NCBI RefSeq assembly: GCF_945957345.1
Contig: NZ_CAMFKW010000027.1
Coordinates: forward strand, 1-64,000
DNA length: 64,000 nt
From: an uncultured Allobosea sp.
Lineage (GTDB): Bacteria; Pseudomonadota; Alphaproteobacteria; Rhizobiales; Beijerinckiaceae
Reading direction: 5' to 3'
In this document: piece by piece, positions 45,175 through 53,816 of the stretch
Layout: every line of letters begins with the position of its first letter
Numbering within the stretch: position 1 is the stretch's first letter
Translations under genes and position numbers: made by a program
Notes under the pieces: generated by a model
What the model was told of the DNA's origin: nothing
What the model saw: only the letters and a program-made list of their open reading frames with translations
Database searches by the model: none

Positions 45175-45267
45175 CTTGGACAAGCGGAAGGGTTCGCCTT
45201 TCGCCTGCGGGATGCTGCCGGCGGCGGGTCCCGATGTTTGTGAGGCGCCTTTCGAGGGCCTGGATCG

Positions 45268-45696
45268 ATGACGCGTACGCCTAGCCTGTCCCACCCGTTC
45301 CTGCTCGGCTTCGACGATATCGAGCGTGCGCTCGATCGCGTCGCCAAGGGCGCGAGCGAAGGTTACCCGCCCTACAATATCGAGCGGTTGCCTCGGACGG
45401 AGGACGAGCCCGATCGTCTGCGCATCACCTTGGCCGTCGCGGGCTTTGCTCGGGAGCAGCTCGAGATCACGCTGGAAGAGAACCAGCTCACGATCCGGGG
45501 GCGCCAGAGCGACGACAAGAATCGCCAGTTCCTGCACCGCGGCATCGCGGCCCGTCAGTTCCAGCGCAGCTTCCTGCTGGCCGACGGCATGCAGGTGCTC
45601 GGCGCCGATCTGTCGAACGGCCTGCTTGCAATTGATCTGGTCAGGCCGGAACCGGAACGGCTCATCCGGCGTATCGATATCATGAGCCGAGAGTAG
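45268..45696 (+). CDS. Small heat shock protein, Hsp20 family
   Basis: 142 residues: MTRTPSLSHPFLLGFDDIERALDRV, then the alpha-crystallin domain (about 35-130: YNIERLPRTEDEPDRLRITLAVAGFAREQLEITLEENQLTIRGRQ...FLHRGIAARQFQRSFLLADGMQV). It is an ATP-independent holdase that keeps unfolded proteins soluble. The C-terminal IxI-type motif is not obvious. It is followed by DUF1150, its usual alphaproteobacterial neighbour. Confidence 0.94.
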   Translation: MTRTPSLSHPFLLGFDDIERALDRVAKGASEGYPPYNIERLPRTEDEPDRLRITLAVAGFAREQLEITLEENQLTIRGRQSDDKNRQFLHRGIAARQFQRSFLLADGMQVLGADLSNGLLAIDLVRPEPERLIRRIDIMSRE

Positions 45697-45808
45697 AGGG
45701 CGGAGACCCGCCCAGCTTTTGAAGGATGCGGCCAGCGGTTTTCGCATCTGTTCATAATTGAAGGCGCAGTATCAGAACCGCATTCGCACTGCTCTGAAGG
45801 AGGGCGCG

Positions 45809-46075
45809 ATGAAACAGGACAGAATCCTTATTCAGGCCAACCCGCTGACCCCTGCGGAATTCGCCGCGCTCGGCGCCGGCGAAGTGGCCTACGTCAAGTC
45901 GATGACCTCGGACGAGCTGATGCGGATTTTCCCGCAGGCTCCGAAGATCGAGTCCGGCTTGCAGCTCTTCACACTGCTCTCGGCTGACGGTGCGCCGATC
46001 CTCGTCACGGATTCGCGCGAGGCGGCCACGGCCAATGCCTGGGAGCACGATCTGCGGATGGTCAGCGTCCACTGA
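45809..46075 (+). CDS. DUF1150 family protein
   Basis: 88 residues from the ATG at 45809, with AAGGAGG about 6 nt upstream; it begins MKQDRILIQANPLTPAEFAALGAGEVAYVKSMTSDELMRIFP. Size and sequence match DUF1150, which sits next to Hsp20 genes in alphaproteobacteria. Function unknown; the link to heat shock is by context. An upstream in-frame Met is not supported by a ribosome binding site. Confidence 0.85.
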   Translation: MKQDRILIQANPLTPAEFAALGAGEVAYVKSMTSDELMRIFPQAPKIESGLQLFTLLSADGAPILVTDSREAATANAWEHDLRMVSVH

Positions 46076-46093
46076 CGCTGGCCACCCCCAAGG

Positions 46094-46894
46094 TCAGGGC
46101 GCGGTCGCGATTCCCGCGACCGCCGCTTGCAGCCTCACGATATCCTCGGGCGTCGACAGGCGGTGATCGCCGTCCTTGATCAAGGTCAGGACGACGGGAT
46201 CGCCGCTGAGATGCTCGACGAGCTTGAGCGCCTGGCGCCAGGGTACGTCGGGATCGCGCATGCCCTGCAGGATATGCACGGGACAGCCGGCCTTGATCTC
46301 GCCGCCGAACATCAGGTGCTTGCGCCCGTCCTCGATCAGGGCGCGGGTGATCGGCGTCGGTTCCGGCGAGTACTCCGAGGGGCGCTGCCAGACGCCTTCC
46401 TCGAAGATCGTCCGGCGGATCGAATCGGGCATCTGCGCCCACATCAATTCTTCGGAGAAATCGACGGCAGGAGCGATCAGGACGAGCCCGGCCGGCTGTA
46501 GCGGAGTGCCGAACAGCTTGCGGGCTGCGAGCAGCGCGATCCAGCCGCCCATCGAAGATCCCACGAGGATAGGGCGCTGGCGGCACTGGCTTTCGATCGC
46601 TGCGAGCGCGTCGCCGAGCCAGTCGGACAGGGTGAAGCTGCCGAAATCGCCGTCGCTCTCGCCATGGCCGCCGTAGTCGAAGCGCAGGCAGGCCCGGCCA
46701 TTGGCCCGCGCCCACTCGGCCAGCGCCTCCGCCTTGGTCGCGCGCATGTCCGAACGGAAGCCGCCAAGCCAGACGATCGGCGCGCCGGTTCCCTCCTGCA
46801 GGAGGTAGGCGAGGCGGCGCTTAGAGGGGCCGTTTCCGACCTCGAGCCATTGCGGCGGCTGGCGCTCCAAGGCAAATCTCCTGTGGCGAATCAT
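46094..46894 (-). CDS. Alpha/beta hydrolase (ABHD10-like)
   Basis: 266 residues from MIRHRRFALERQPPQWLEVGNGP. Catalytic serine in LVGSSMGGWIALLAARKL (about 105), oxyanion region VWLGGFRSDM, acid in MRDPDVPW (about 210) and histidine in KDGDHRLS (about 240). It resembles thioesterase or carboxylesterase-like hydrolases such as ABHD10. The substrate is unknown. An in-frame ATG eleven codons upstream is possible but adds nothing conserved. Confidence 0.88.
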   Translation of the reverse strand: MIRHRRFALERQPPQWLEVGNGPSKRRLAYLLQEGTGAPIVWLGGFRSDMRATKAEALAEWARANGRACLRFDYGGHGESDGDFGSFTLSDWLGDALAAIESQCRQRPILVGSSMGGWIALLAARKLFGTPLQPAGLVLIAPAVDFSEELMWAQMPDSIRRTIFEEGVWQRPSEYSPEPTPITRALIEDGRKHLMFGGEIKAGCPVHILQGMRDPDVPWRQALKLVEHLSGDPVVLTLIKDGDHRLSTPEDIVRLQAAVAGIATAP

Positions 46895-46977
46895 CTGGCC
46901 GCGGCGATTAGAGGCTGCGGCAGTCAACCGATAGGGGCATATTCGCCCCTGTTAACGAAATTCCAGACCGAGAGCGA

Positions 46978-48195
46978 ATGTCCTTCAAGCCGGGTGCCCA
47001 TCTTTCGCTGCCTTCGACCGAAACGCATCCGCTGGCGGGGCGGACGATCCTGCAGATCATTCCCGAGCTGGAAGCCGGCGGGGCAGAGCGCACAGCCGTC
47101 GATATCGCCAAGGGGCTGACCGATGCCGGCGCGCGCGCGCTGGTCGCGACCGAAGGCGGACGCCTCGTCGCCGAGTTGCAGGCCAAGGGCGGTGTCTGGC
47201 TGCCGTTTCCGGCGGCCTCGAAGAATCCGGTCGCGATGCTCTTCAACATCCGCAAGCTCGCCCGGCTCTGCAAGCAGGAGGGTGTCGAGCTGATCCATGC
47301 TCGCTCGCGTGCCCCGGCCTGGGTCGCGCTCGGCGCGGCACGCATCCTGAAGTTGCCCTTCGTCACTACCTATCATGGCTCCTATAACAGCCGCTCGGTG
47401 GTGAAGACGCTCTATAATTCGGTGATGGCGCGCGGCGACGTCGTGATCGCCAACTCCGTCTATACGGCGGGCCTGATCCAGGCGAAGCACCCTGTGGCGG
47501 GCGACCGTGTCAGGGTCGTCAATCGCGGCACCAATTTCTCGGCCTTCGCACCGGCTGCCGTCGGCGCGGAGCGGGTGCAGGCCCTGCGCAAGGCATGGGG
47601 CGTCGAGCCCCACCAGCGCATCGTGCTGCTACCTGGCCGCCTGACCAACTGGAAGGGCCAGCGCGTGCTGATCGAGGCCGCGCGCATCATGCGTGACGGC
47701 GGCGATGCCGACACGGCGTTCATCCTCGCCGGCGACGCGCAGGGCAGGGACGGCTACGTGAAGGAGCTCGACGCGCTGATCGCGAAGGCTGGGCTGGAGG
47801 GGCGCGTGAAACGTGTCGGCCACTGCACCGACATGCCGGCGGCGATGCTCTCGGCCGCTGTCGTCGCGGTGCCCTCGACCGATCCGGAAGCCTTCGGTCG
47901 CGTTGCGGTCGAAGCACAGGCGATGGGTACGCCCGTCGTGGTCTCGGACCTCGGCGCGGTGCCCGAGACGGTTCTGGCGCCGCCGCAGGTCACACCGGCG
48001 GAGCGCACCGGCTGGCGCGTGCCTCCGGGAGACGCTCCCGCTCTCGCGGCCAGCCTGAACGAGGTTTTGGCCCTGCGCCCCTCCGCCCGCGACGCGCTGG
48101 CGCGGCGGGCGCGGGTCCATGTCGAGCGGCATTTCTCGCTCGAAGCGATGGTCGCGGAAACCCTCGACGTCTATTGCGCGTTGCTGGGGCGCTGA
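46978..48195 (+). CDS. Family 4 glycosyltransferase
   Basis: 405 residues with the GT-B fold. An N-terminal acceptor domain (ILQIIPELEAGGAERTAVDIAKGL, LIHARSRAPAW) is followed by a C-terminal donor domain with LLPGRLTNWKGQRVLIEAA, VRRVGHCTDMPAAMLSAAVVAVPST and EAFGRVAVEAQAMGTPVVVSDLGAVPET, the E-x7-E motif. It transfers a sugar to lipopolysaccharide or another surface polymer. No other polysaccharide genes are adjacent, so the target is open. Confidence 0.92.
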   Translation: MSFKPGAHLSLPSTETHPLAGRTILQIIPELEAGGAERTAVDIAKGLTDAGARALVATEGGRLVAELQAKGGVWLPFPAASKNPVAMLFNIRKLARLCKQEGVELIHARSRAPAWVALGAARILKLPFVTTYHGSYNSRSVVKTLYNSVMARGDVVIANSVYTAGLIQAKHPVAGDRVRVVNRGTNFSAFAPAAVGAERVQALRKAWGVEPHQRIVLLPGRLTNWKGQRVLIEAARIMRDGGDADTAFILAGDAQGRDGYVKELDALIAKAGLEGRVKRVGHCTDMPAAMLSAAVVAVPSTDPEAFGRVAVEAQAMGTPVVVSDLGAVPETVLAPPQVTPAERTGWRVPPGDAPALAASLNEVLALRPSARDALARRARVHVERHFSLEAMVAETLDVYCALLGR

Positions 48196-48308
48196 TCCGC
48201 AAGCAGGCGAATGCCTGCTGCAGCGGTGTCATGCATTGACATCGCCCATCTTTGTGCAATGTGTCTGCAACAACGGCGCGGAGGCGCCAAGTACAGGAGA
48301 ATACCCCC

Positions 48309-48851
48309 ATTCGTCGTCCCTACCGCGCTGCCCCGACCCCGACCAAAGAAGGTCCCCGCTCGAACCGCGACATTCGCGGAGTTCGCGAAGTCCAGCTCAT
48401 CGACGATACCGGCGCCAACCGTGGCGTGGTCTCGTTCTTCGATGCGCTGAAGCTCGCCGAGGATGCCGGCCTCGACCTCGTCGAGATCGCCCCGAACTCC
48501 GTCCCGCCGGTCTGCAAGATCCTTGACTATGGTCGCTTCCGCTTTCTCGAGCAGAAGAAGGCCTCGGAGGCGCGCAAGAAGCAGCGCACCATCGAGATCA
48601 AGGAAATCAAGCTGCGCCCCGGCATCGACAAGCACGACTACGATGTGAAGATGAAGGCCATGCACGGCTTCTTCGAGGAAGGCGACAAGGTGAAGGTCAC
48701 CCTGCGCTTCCGCGGCCGCGAAATGGCGCATCAGGACCTCGGCGTGAAGGTGCTCGAGCGGGTCAAGGTCGATACCGCCGAGATCGCCAAGGTCGAGAGC
48801 GACTGGCAGCTCGAAGGCCGCCAGATGGTCATGGTGCTCGCGCCGCGCTGA
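48309..48851 (+). CDS. infC: Translation initiation factor IF-3 (ATT start)
   Basis: 180 residues. The N-terminal sequence [34 protein letters not shown] and the C-terminal domain ([51 protein letters not shown]) are clearly IF-3. No ATG, GTG or TTG fits the N-terminus. ATT at 48309 lies 9 nt after AGGAG and gives the conserved RRP start. As in E. coli, AUU would let IF-3 limit its own synthesis. The protein checks initiator codons and keeps the 30S subunit free. Confidence 0.96.
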   Translation: MRRPYRAAPTPTKEGPRSNRDIRGVREVQLIDDTGANRGVVSFFDALKLAEDAGLDLVEIAPNSVPPVCKILDYGRFRFLEQKKASEARKKQRTIEIKEIKLRPGIDKHDYDVKMKAMHGFFEEGDKVKVTLRFRGREMAHQDLGVKVLERVKVDTAEIAKVESDWQLEGRQMVMVLAPR

Positions 48852-48884
48852 GGCGCGCGTCACCCGCGATCGCATGCAGATCGA

Positions 48885-48912
48885 GAAAAAGGGCGCCGTC
48901 GGCGCCCTTTTT
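48885..48912. terminator. Bidirectional terminator between infC and tetR
   Basis: AAAAA, then GGGCGCC-GTC-GGCGCCC (48891-48907), then TTTTT. It can end both the infC transcript and the convergent tetR transcript. It means infC is not transcribed on into rpmI here. Confidence 0.85.
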
Positions 48913-49508
48913 CATTTTGTCTTGCTGAGCAAACCGTCCAGCATCGCGTCGAAAGCGTCGGTCGCAGCCTTGAGTGCCCCTTCCGGGTCGGGCGCATGCG
49001 CGATCCACTGCGCCGCATGCTGCGTCGCGCCGAAGATCAGACGCGCTACGGCCTCTGGATCGAGCGGCGCCAGCACCCCTTCGCCGACGAGCTCATCCAG
49101 CCCTCGGGTCATCATCCGGATGCAGTCGTTCTGGATCGGCCAGCTCCAGGGATCGCCGAGCACGGCGGGGCCGTCGCGCAACATGATGCGCTGGATTTCC
49201 GGTTCCAGCGCCATGGCGAGATAGGCGGCGCATTCGTCGCGGAAGCCGGTCCAGCGATCTTCGGCCCGGGCGGAGACGGCGCGCAATCGCACCGTCATCT
49301 CCGCGTCGATCTGGTCGATCACAGCCGCGAACAGGCCCTTCTTGTCACCGAAATGGTGATAGAGCGCGCCGCGCGTCAGCCCGGCCGCCGCGGTCATCTC
49401 GTCCATCGAGGCTGCCGCATAGCCCACGCCACCGAACGCCCCGCGAGCGGCGGCGATCAGGCTGGCGCGGGTCTCCGCGATCATGTCGGCACGAAGTCTG
49501 CGGGCCAT
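48912..49508 (-). CDS. TetR-family repressor of the adjacent MFS gene
   Basis: 198 residues from MARRLRADMIAETRASLIAAA. The helix-turn-helix is AASMDEMTAAAGLTRGALYHHFGDKKGLFAAV (about 28-60). The C-terminal ligand domain has a TetR_C-like layout. Three copies of a 17-bp palindrome lie upstream, the nearest 13 bp from this start codon, so it probably represses itself and the divergent exporter. An ATG one codon earlier (49511) is an equal start candidate. Confidence 0.9.
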   Translation of the reverse strand: MARRLRADMIAETRASLIAAARGAFGGVGYAAASMDEMTAAAGLTRGALYHHFGDKKGLFAAVIDQIDAEMTVRLRAVSARAEDRWTGFRDECAAYLAMALEPEIQRIMLRDGPAVLGDPWSWPIQNDCIRMMTRGLDELVGEGVLAPLDPEAVARLIFGATQHAAQWIAHAPDPEGALKAATDAFDAMLDGLLSKTK

Positions 49509-49520
49509 CATATCCCCATC

Positions 49521-49593
49521 ACATACGCCCCGTATGTTAATTGACATACGGGGCGTATGCAATTACGCATTCATTCACATACGCGGCGTATGT
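49521..49593. promoter_or_regulatory. Triple TetR operator
   Basis: Three palindromes with identical arms: ACATACGCCCCGTATGT (49521-49537), ACATACGGGGCGTATG (49544-49559) and ACATACGCGGCGTATGT (49577-49593). The arms CATACG/CGTATG are conserved while the 3-4 central bases vary. Centres are about 23 and 33 bp apart. TTGACA at 49541-49546, with TACGCA 17 bp later, makes a promoter for the MFS gene that overlaps the second and third copies. Confidence 0.85.
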
Positions 49594-49614
49594 CCGCTTC
49601 CTTCGGTTCGAGTC

Positions 49615-50823
49615 ATGCCTAACCCCTATCGCGAGATATTCCAGGCGCCGGGCGCCTTCGCCTTTTCCGGTGCGGGCTTCATCGCCCGCCTGCCGGCCTC
49701 GATGGTCGGGCTCGGCATCGTCACCATGCTGTCCGAGCGGCGCGGGGAATATGCGATCGCAGGCGCGGTGGCCGCGACCTTCGCGCTCGCCAGCGCCCTG
49801 ATCACGCCGCAGGTCTCGCGCCTCGTCGATCGCTATGGCCAGCGCCGCGTCCTGATGCCGGCCGCGGCTGCAGGCGCGCTGGCGCTTGGCGGCCTGATGC
49901 TCTCGACCTGGGCGCGCGCGCCGAGCTGGCTGCTCTTCGTCTTCGCGCTGCTCGCGGGCCTGATGCCGAGCATCGGCGCCATGGTCCGGGCGCGCTGGAC
50001 CGAGTTCTACCGCGACACCCCGCAATTGCGCACGGCCTTCGCCTTCGAATCGGTCGTCGACGAGGTCATCTTCATCGTAGGGCCGATCGTCGCGATCGGG
50101 CTCAGCGTCAGCCTGTTTCCCGAGGCCGGGCCGCTGGCCGCCCTGATCTTCCTCGTCGTCGGCGTGCCCTTGCTCTGCGCGCAGCGGCGGACCGAGCCGC
50201 CGGTGCGCACCCGTACCGCCGAGGCTGATACCTCAGTCATTCGCGTCGGTGGCGTCCAGGTCGTCGTGCTCGCAATGATCGCCGTCGGTGCGATCTTCGG
50301 CACGGCCGAGATCACCGCCGTCGCGTTTGCAGAAGTGCAGGGCCAGAAGGCTGCGGCGAGCTTCGTCCTCGCCATCTATGCGGCGGGTTCGCTGATCGTC
50401 GGTCTCGTCTTCGGGACGCTTCGGCTGAAAGCCTCGCTCGCCACGCAGTTCCTCGCGGCGATCGCGCTGGCCGCAGCGACGACCTTGCCGCTGCTCGCCG
50501 TGACCGGACTCGCATCGCTGGCGCTGGTCTTCTTCATGGCCGGGGCTGCGGTCTCGCCGACGATCATCATCGCCATGGGGCTGATCGAGCGTCTGGTGCC
50601 GCCGCGCCAGCTCACCGAGGGCATGACCTGGGGCATCACCGGCATCGGCATAGGCATGGCCGCCGGAGCTTCCGCCGCTGGCGTGCTGATCGACGCCTTC
50701 GGCGCCCATAGCGGGTTCTGGATCTCGGTCGGCGCGGGGGCTGCGGCGCTGCTCGTGGTGCTCGCGGGCTACAATCGGTTACTCGGCGCGCGAGCCGAAA
50801 CCCTGGTCTGCGAAGCCGCGTGA
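49615..50823 (+). CDS. MFS transporter
   Basis: 402 residues with 12 predicted membrane helices, starting MPNPYREIFQAPGAFAFSGAGFIARLPASMVGLGIVTML. The loop DRYGQRRVLMP between helices 2 and 3 fits the MFS motif A pattern. No clear ribosome binding site lies before the ATG, and the third operator ends only 21 bp upstream. Controlled export of a toxic or signalling compound is likely from the TetR pairing; the substrate is unknown. Confidence 0.9.
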   Translation: MPNPYREIFQAPGAFAFSGAGFIARLPASMVGLGIVTMLSERRGEYAIAGAVAATFALASALITPQVSRLVDRYGQRRVLMPAAAAGALALGGLMLSTWARAPSWLLFVFALLAGLMPSIGAMVRARWTEFYRDTPQLRTAFAFESVVDEVIFIVGPIVAIGLSVSLFPEAGPLAALIFLVVGVPLLCAQRRTEPPVRTRTAEADTSVIRVGGVQVVVLAMIAVGAIFGTAEITAVAFAEVQGQKAAASFVLAIYAAGSLIVGLVFGTLRLKASLATQFLAAIALAAATTLPLLAVTGLASLALVFFMAGAAVSPTIIIAMGLIERLVPPRQLTEGMTWGITGIGIGMAAGASAAGVLIDAFGAHSGFWISVGAGAAALLVVLAGYNRLLGARAETLVCEAA

Positions 50824-50825
50824 AG

Positions 50826-50855
50826 AAAAAAGGCCGCTCCCCGCAAGGAGCGGCC
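50826..50855. terminator. Terminator between the MFS gene and the binding-protein gene
   Basis: Six A, then GGCCGCTCC-CCGCAA-GGAGCGGCC (50832-50855), a perfect 9-bp stem. On the minus strand it is followed by a T run, so it mainly serves the solute-binding protein gene (ending at 50878) and can also stop MFS transcription. Confidence 0.75.
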
Positions 50856-50877
50856 CGATTTCAAACGCCGTCTCGGC

Positions 50878-51900
50878 TCAGCGGATCGGCGGGCCGTATT
50901 GCAGGCCGCCCTTGGTCCAGAGGTTGTTGACGCCGCGCGGCAGCGGATTGCTGGTCTTCGGGCCAAAATGACGCTCGAAGCTCTCGCCATAGTTGCCGAC
51001 GGCCTTGATGATCCGCACGACCCAGTCATTGGTCAGGCCGAGGCCTTCGCCGAACTTGCCCTCGGCGCCGAGCATGCGGCGAACTTCGGGATTCTGCGAG
51101 GTCTTGGCGAGTTCCTCGACATTGGCCTGCGTCACGCCGAGCTCCTCGGCATTGATCGTGGCGATCACGGTCCAGCGGACGAGGTCGAACCAGGTCGGGT
51201 CGTTCTTGCGGACCCAGGGGCCGAGCGGCTCCTTGGAGATGACCTCCTGCAGCAGCATATGCTCTTCCGGGTCCTTCAGGCGGCCCCGCGTGCCGGCGAG
51301 CGCCGAAAGGTCGGTGGTGTAGGCGTCGCAGCGCCCGGCCTCATAGGCCTGTACCGTGTCCTCCAGCGTCGCGAAGGCGACGGTCTCGAACTTGATGCCG
51401 TTGGTGCGGCCGTAATCGGCGAGGTTGAGCTCGGTGGTGGTGCCCTGCGCCACGCAGACCGAGGCGCCGTTGAGGTCCTTGACGCTCTTCACGCCGAGCT
51501 TCTTGCGGACGATGAAGCCCTGGCCGTCATAATAGTTGATCGCGGTGAAGGTGACGCCCTGGCCGATATCGCGGCCGAGCGACCAGGTGGTCGTGCGCGC
51601 GAGCACGTCGATCTCGCCGGACTGCAGCGCGACCAGGCGGTTCTTGCTCGACAGCGAGAGATAGGTCGCCTTGTTCGGGTCGTTGAAGATCGCCGCGGCC
51701 AGCGCGCGGCAGACATCGGTGTCGAAGCCGACCCAGGTTCCGTTCTTGTCCTGCAGCGAGAAGCCGGGAACGCCCTCGCTGGTGCCGCAGATGATGTTGC
51801 CGCGGGCCTTGATCTTGTCGAGCGTCGATTGAGCAAGCGCCGGCGCCGAGGCGGCGGCCGTCAGGACGAGGCCTGCGGCAAGGGTGAGAAGCTTCTTCAC
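50878..51900 (-). CDS. aapJ: General L-amino acid ABC transporter substrate-binding protein (AapJ-like)
   Basis: 340 residues from GTG at 51900, with GGAG about 9 nt upstream. Signal peptide: VKKLLTLAAGLVLTAAASAPALAQ. Mature part: STLDKIKARGNIICGTSEGVPGFSLQDKNGTWVGFDTDVCRALAAAIF, then LSSKNRLVALQSGEIDVLARTTTWSLGRD and INYYDGQGFIVRK, as in AapJ/BztA. No permease or ATPase genes follow, so it is an orphan copy. It lies between infC and rpmI, which are normally adjacent. Confidence 0.9.
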   Translation of the reverse strand: MKKLLTLAAGLVLTAAASAPALAQSTLDKIKARGNIICGTSEGVPGFSLQDKNGTWVGFDTDVCRALAAAIFNDPNKATYLSLSSKNRLVALQSGEIDVLARTTTWSLGRDIGQGVTFTAINYYDGQGFIVRKKLGVKSVKDLNGASVCVAQGTTTELNLADYGRTNGIKFETVAFATLEDTVQAYEAGRCDAYTTDLSALAGTRGRLKDPEEHMLLQEVISKEPLGPWVRKNDPTWFDLVRWTVIATINAEELGVTQANVEELAKTSQNPEVRRMLGAEGKFGEGLGLTNDWVVRIIKAVGNYGESFERHFGPKTSNPLPRGVNNLWTKGGLQYGPPIR

Positions 51901-52169
51901 GGGGTGTTCTCCAGGTGCGGTACGCGCCTGTTGACCATACGGCGTGACAAGCGTTTGAAGGAAGGGGATAAGCGGCTGCGGCTTTTCCGGGCAATCCCAC
52001 GGCGGATTGCCGGCTTCGCACTTGCAATAGCGGCCGTTTTCTGCGATAGGGCCGGCCTTCGATCGCCCGGCTGATAAGGGCTGCCGTGGCGGTCGTGCTT
52101 TGCTTCCTGAAAGCAAGACATTGGCAACGCGCTCGAAAGACGCGGAGCCTCGACCATTGAGGAGCTGAA

Positions 52170-52370
52170 ATGCCCAAGATCAAGACCAAATCGGCCGCTA
52201 AAAAGCGGTTCAAGATCACCGGTACCGGCAAGGTGCTCTACGCCCAGGCCGGCAAGCGTCACGGGATGATCAAGCGGACCAACAAGCAGATCCGCAATCA
52301 CCGCGGCACCACGACCCTCTTCGAGGGCGATGCTGCCAACGTGAAGAAGTTCTTCCTCCCCAACGGCTGA
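52170..52370 (+). CDS. rpmI: 50S ribosomal protein bL35
   Basis: 66 residues, [66 protein letters not shown], full length. The ribosome binding site is GAGGAG, 7 nt before the ATG. It is the first gene of an rpmI-rplT pair. The 5' region may hold an L20 autoregulatory site; a small hairpin, TTGCTT-CCTGA-AAGCAA, is seen near 52100 but does not prove it. Confidence 0.97.
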   Translation: MPKIKTKSAAKKRFKITGTGKVLYAQAGKRHGMIKRTNKQIRNHRGTTTLFEGDAANVKKFFLPNG

Positions 52371-52398
52371 CGCCACCTGACATTCCGGAGATCATGAC

Positions 52399-52773
52399 AT
52401 GGCTCGCGTGAAACGGGGCGTTACCGCCCACGCCAAGCACAAGAAGACGTTCAAGGCCGCCAAGGGCTTCTATGGCCGCCGCAAGAATACGATCCGCGCC
52501 GCCAAGGCGGCCGTCGATCGCTCGATGCAGTACGCCTATCGCGACCGCAAGAACAAGAAGCGCTCGTTCCGCGCTCTCTGGATCCAGCGTCTCAACGCTG
52601 CGGTTCGCGAGCACGGCCTGACCTATTCGGTCTTCATCGGTGGCCTGATCAAGTCGGGCATCGAGCTGGACCGCAAGACCCTGTCGGCCATGGCCATCGA
52701 CGATGCAGCCTCGTTCGCTGCGGTTGTCGAGACGGTCAAGGGCGTGCTGGGCGCCGAGGCCAAGGCTGCGTAA
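52399..52773 (+). CDS. rplT: 50S ribosomal protein bL20
   Basis: 124 residues starting [42 protein letters not shown], with the conserved [10 protein letters not shown] and the C-terminal globular part. Needed early in 50S assembly; in other bacteria it represses its own operon. A terminator with a T run follows 40 bp later. Confidence 0.97.
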   Translation: MARVKRGVTAHAKHKKTFKAAKGFYGRRKNTIRAAKAAVDRSMQYAYRDRKNKKRSFRALWIQRLNAAVREHGLTYSVFIGGLIKSGIELDRKTLSAMAIDDAASFAAVVETVKGVLGAEAKAA

Positions 52774-52810
52774 CAACCGCTGCCTGAGCAGCCTTGCAGT
52801 GCTGAATTGG

Positions 52811-52839
52811 AAAAGGCCGGCGGTGACGCCGGCCTTTTT
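52811..52839 (+). terminator. Rho-independent terminator after rplT
   Basis: GGCCGGCG-GTGA-CGCCGGCC (52815-52834) followed by TTTTT and preceded by AAAA. A strong intrinsic terminator, so rplT and pheS are transcribed separately here. Confidence 0.9.
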
Positions 52840-52852
52840 CTTTGGGCTCTAC

Positions 52853-52945
52853 CGTCATGCTCGCCCTTGTGGCGAGCATCCACGTCTTGAACGCGACCTT
52901 CGACCAGCGAAGACGTGGATGGTCGGGACAAGCCCGACCATGACG
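52853..52945 (-). repeat. Dispersed palindromic repeat, copy R3 (inverted)
   Basis: 93 bp in the opposite orientation to R1, R2 and R4: CGTCATGCTCGCC... first, then the arms ATCCACGTCTT and AAGACGTGGAT, then GGTCGGGACAAGCCCGACC and CATGACG. All paired arms are intact. It lies between the rplT terminator and the end of the LOG-family gene. Confidence 0.85.
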
Positions 52946-52958
52946 ATGCCACGCATGA

Positions 52959-53720
52959 CTACGTCTGCACGCTGCCATTCTTCGGCGGGTTCCAGCCTTC
53001 GCCGGCGCCTTCGACGATCCGGTCATAGGCCTCTTCCGGCGAATCCGCGTAGGCGAACAGCTTGAGGTCATCCGGCCGGATGAAGCCTGCGGCGGCCATC
53101 TGGTCGAGGTTGAGCAGGCCCTTCCAGTAGGCAGAATCGTAGAGCACGATCGGCACCGGGCCCATCTTGCCGGTCTGGACCAGCGTCATGATCTCGAACA
53201 ATTCGTCGAGCGTGCCGAAGCCGCCGGGGAAGACCACGAGCGCCGCGGCGCGCATCGCCAGATGCATTTTCCGCATCGCAAAATAGTGGAACAGGAAGGT
53301 CAGGTCCGGCGTCGACCAGGCGTTCGGCTCCTGCTCGTGCGGCAGGGTGATGTTGAAGCCGATCGAGATCGCGCCGGCTTCGGTCGCGCCGCGATTGGCG
53401 GCTTCCATGATGCCCGGCCCGCCGCCGGTGGCGATGACGTGATAGCGGCCGGCCTCGCCGTCGCGCAGCGCGCCGCCGCGTTCGGAGGCGATGCGACCGA
53501 AAGCGCGGGCGGCCTCGTACCAGGGATTGCCCTCGCGCACCCGCGCCGAGCCGAAGACGACGACGGTCGAAACCACGCCGCGTGCCCTCAAGTTGTCCTC
53601 GGCCTTCTGGTATTCCAGCATGAAGCGGACGCCGCGGGTCGAATCGCCGAGGATGAAATCGGGGTCGAGCGCGGCGAGCCGATAGGACGGCGATTCCTTC
53701 TGGCGGGTATTGTCGGGCAA
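52959..53720 (-). CDS. LOG-family (TIGR00730) protein
   Basis: 253 residues. The Rossmann-like core has GGGPGIMEAANRGATEAG (about 115-132) and the family motif PGGFGTLDELFEIMTLVQTGKM (about 180-200). It belongs to the lysine-decarboxylase-like/cytokinin-activating nucleoside monophosphate phosphoribohydrolases. The E. coli relative cleaves AMP or related nucleotides; the substrate here is not known. It is convergent with rplT and divergent from pheS. Confidence 0.9.
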   Translation of the reverse strand: MPDNTRQKESPSYRLAALDPDFILGDSTRGVRFMLEYQKAEDNLRARGVVSTVVVFGSARVREGNPWYEAARAFGRIASERGGALRDGEAGRYHVIATGGGPGIMEAANRGATEAGAISIGFNITLPHEQEPNAWSTPDLTFLFHYFAMRKMHLAMRAAALVVFPGGFGTLDELFEIMTLVQTGKMGPVPIVLYDSAYWKGLLNLDQMAAAGFIRPDDLKLFAYADSPEEAYDRIVEGAGEGWNPPKNGSVQT

Positions 53721-53816
53721 GGCATTCTCCTCTCTCGTCGCTTCGCTCTGGCATAACCCGGCCGTTCCCGCTAGAACGCGCCCGTTCCCACGCCTTCAGA
53801 TGCTTGCGACCTGTTC

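Noticed and set aside
45182-45267. ROSE-type RNA thermometer in the hsp20 leader
   Set aside because: The expected anti-Shine-Dalgarno pairing near the start codon could not be drawn convincingly.
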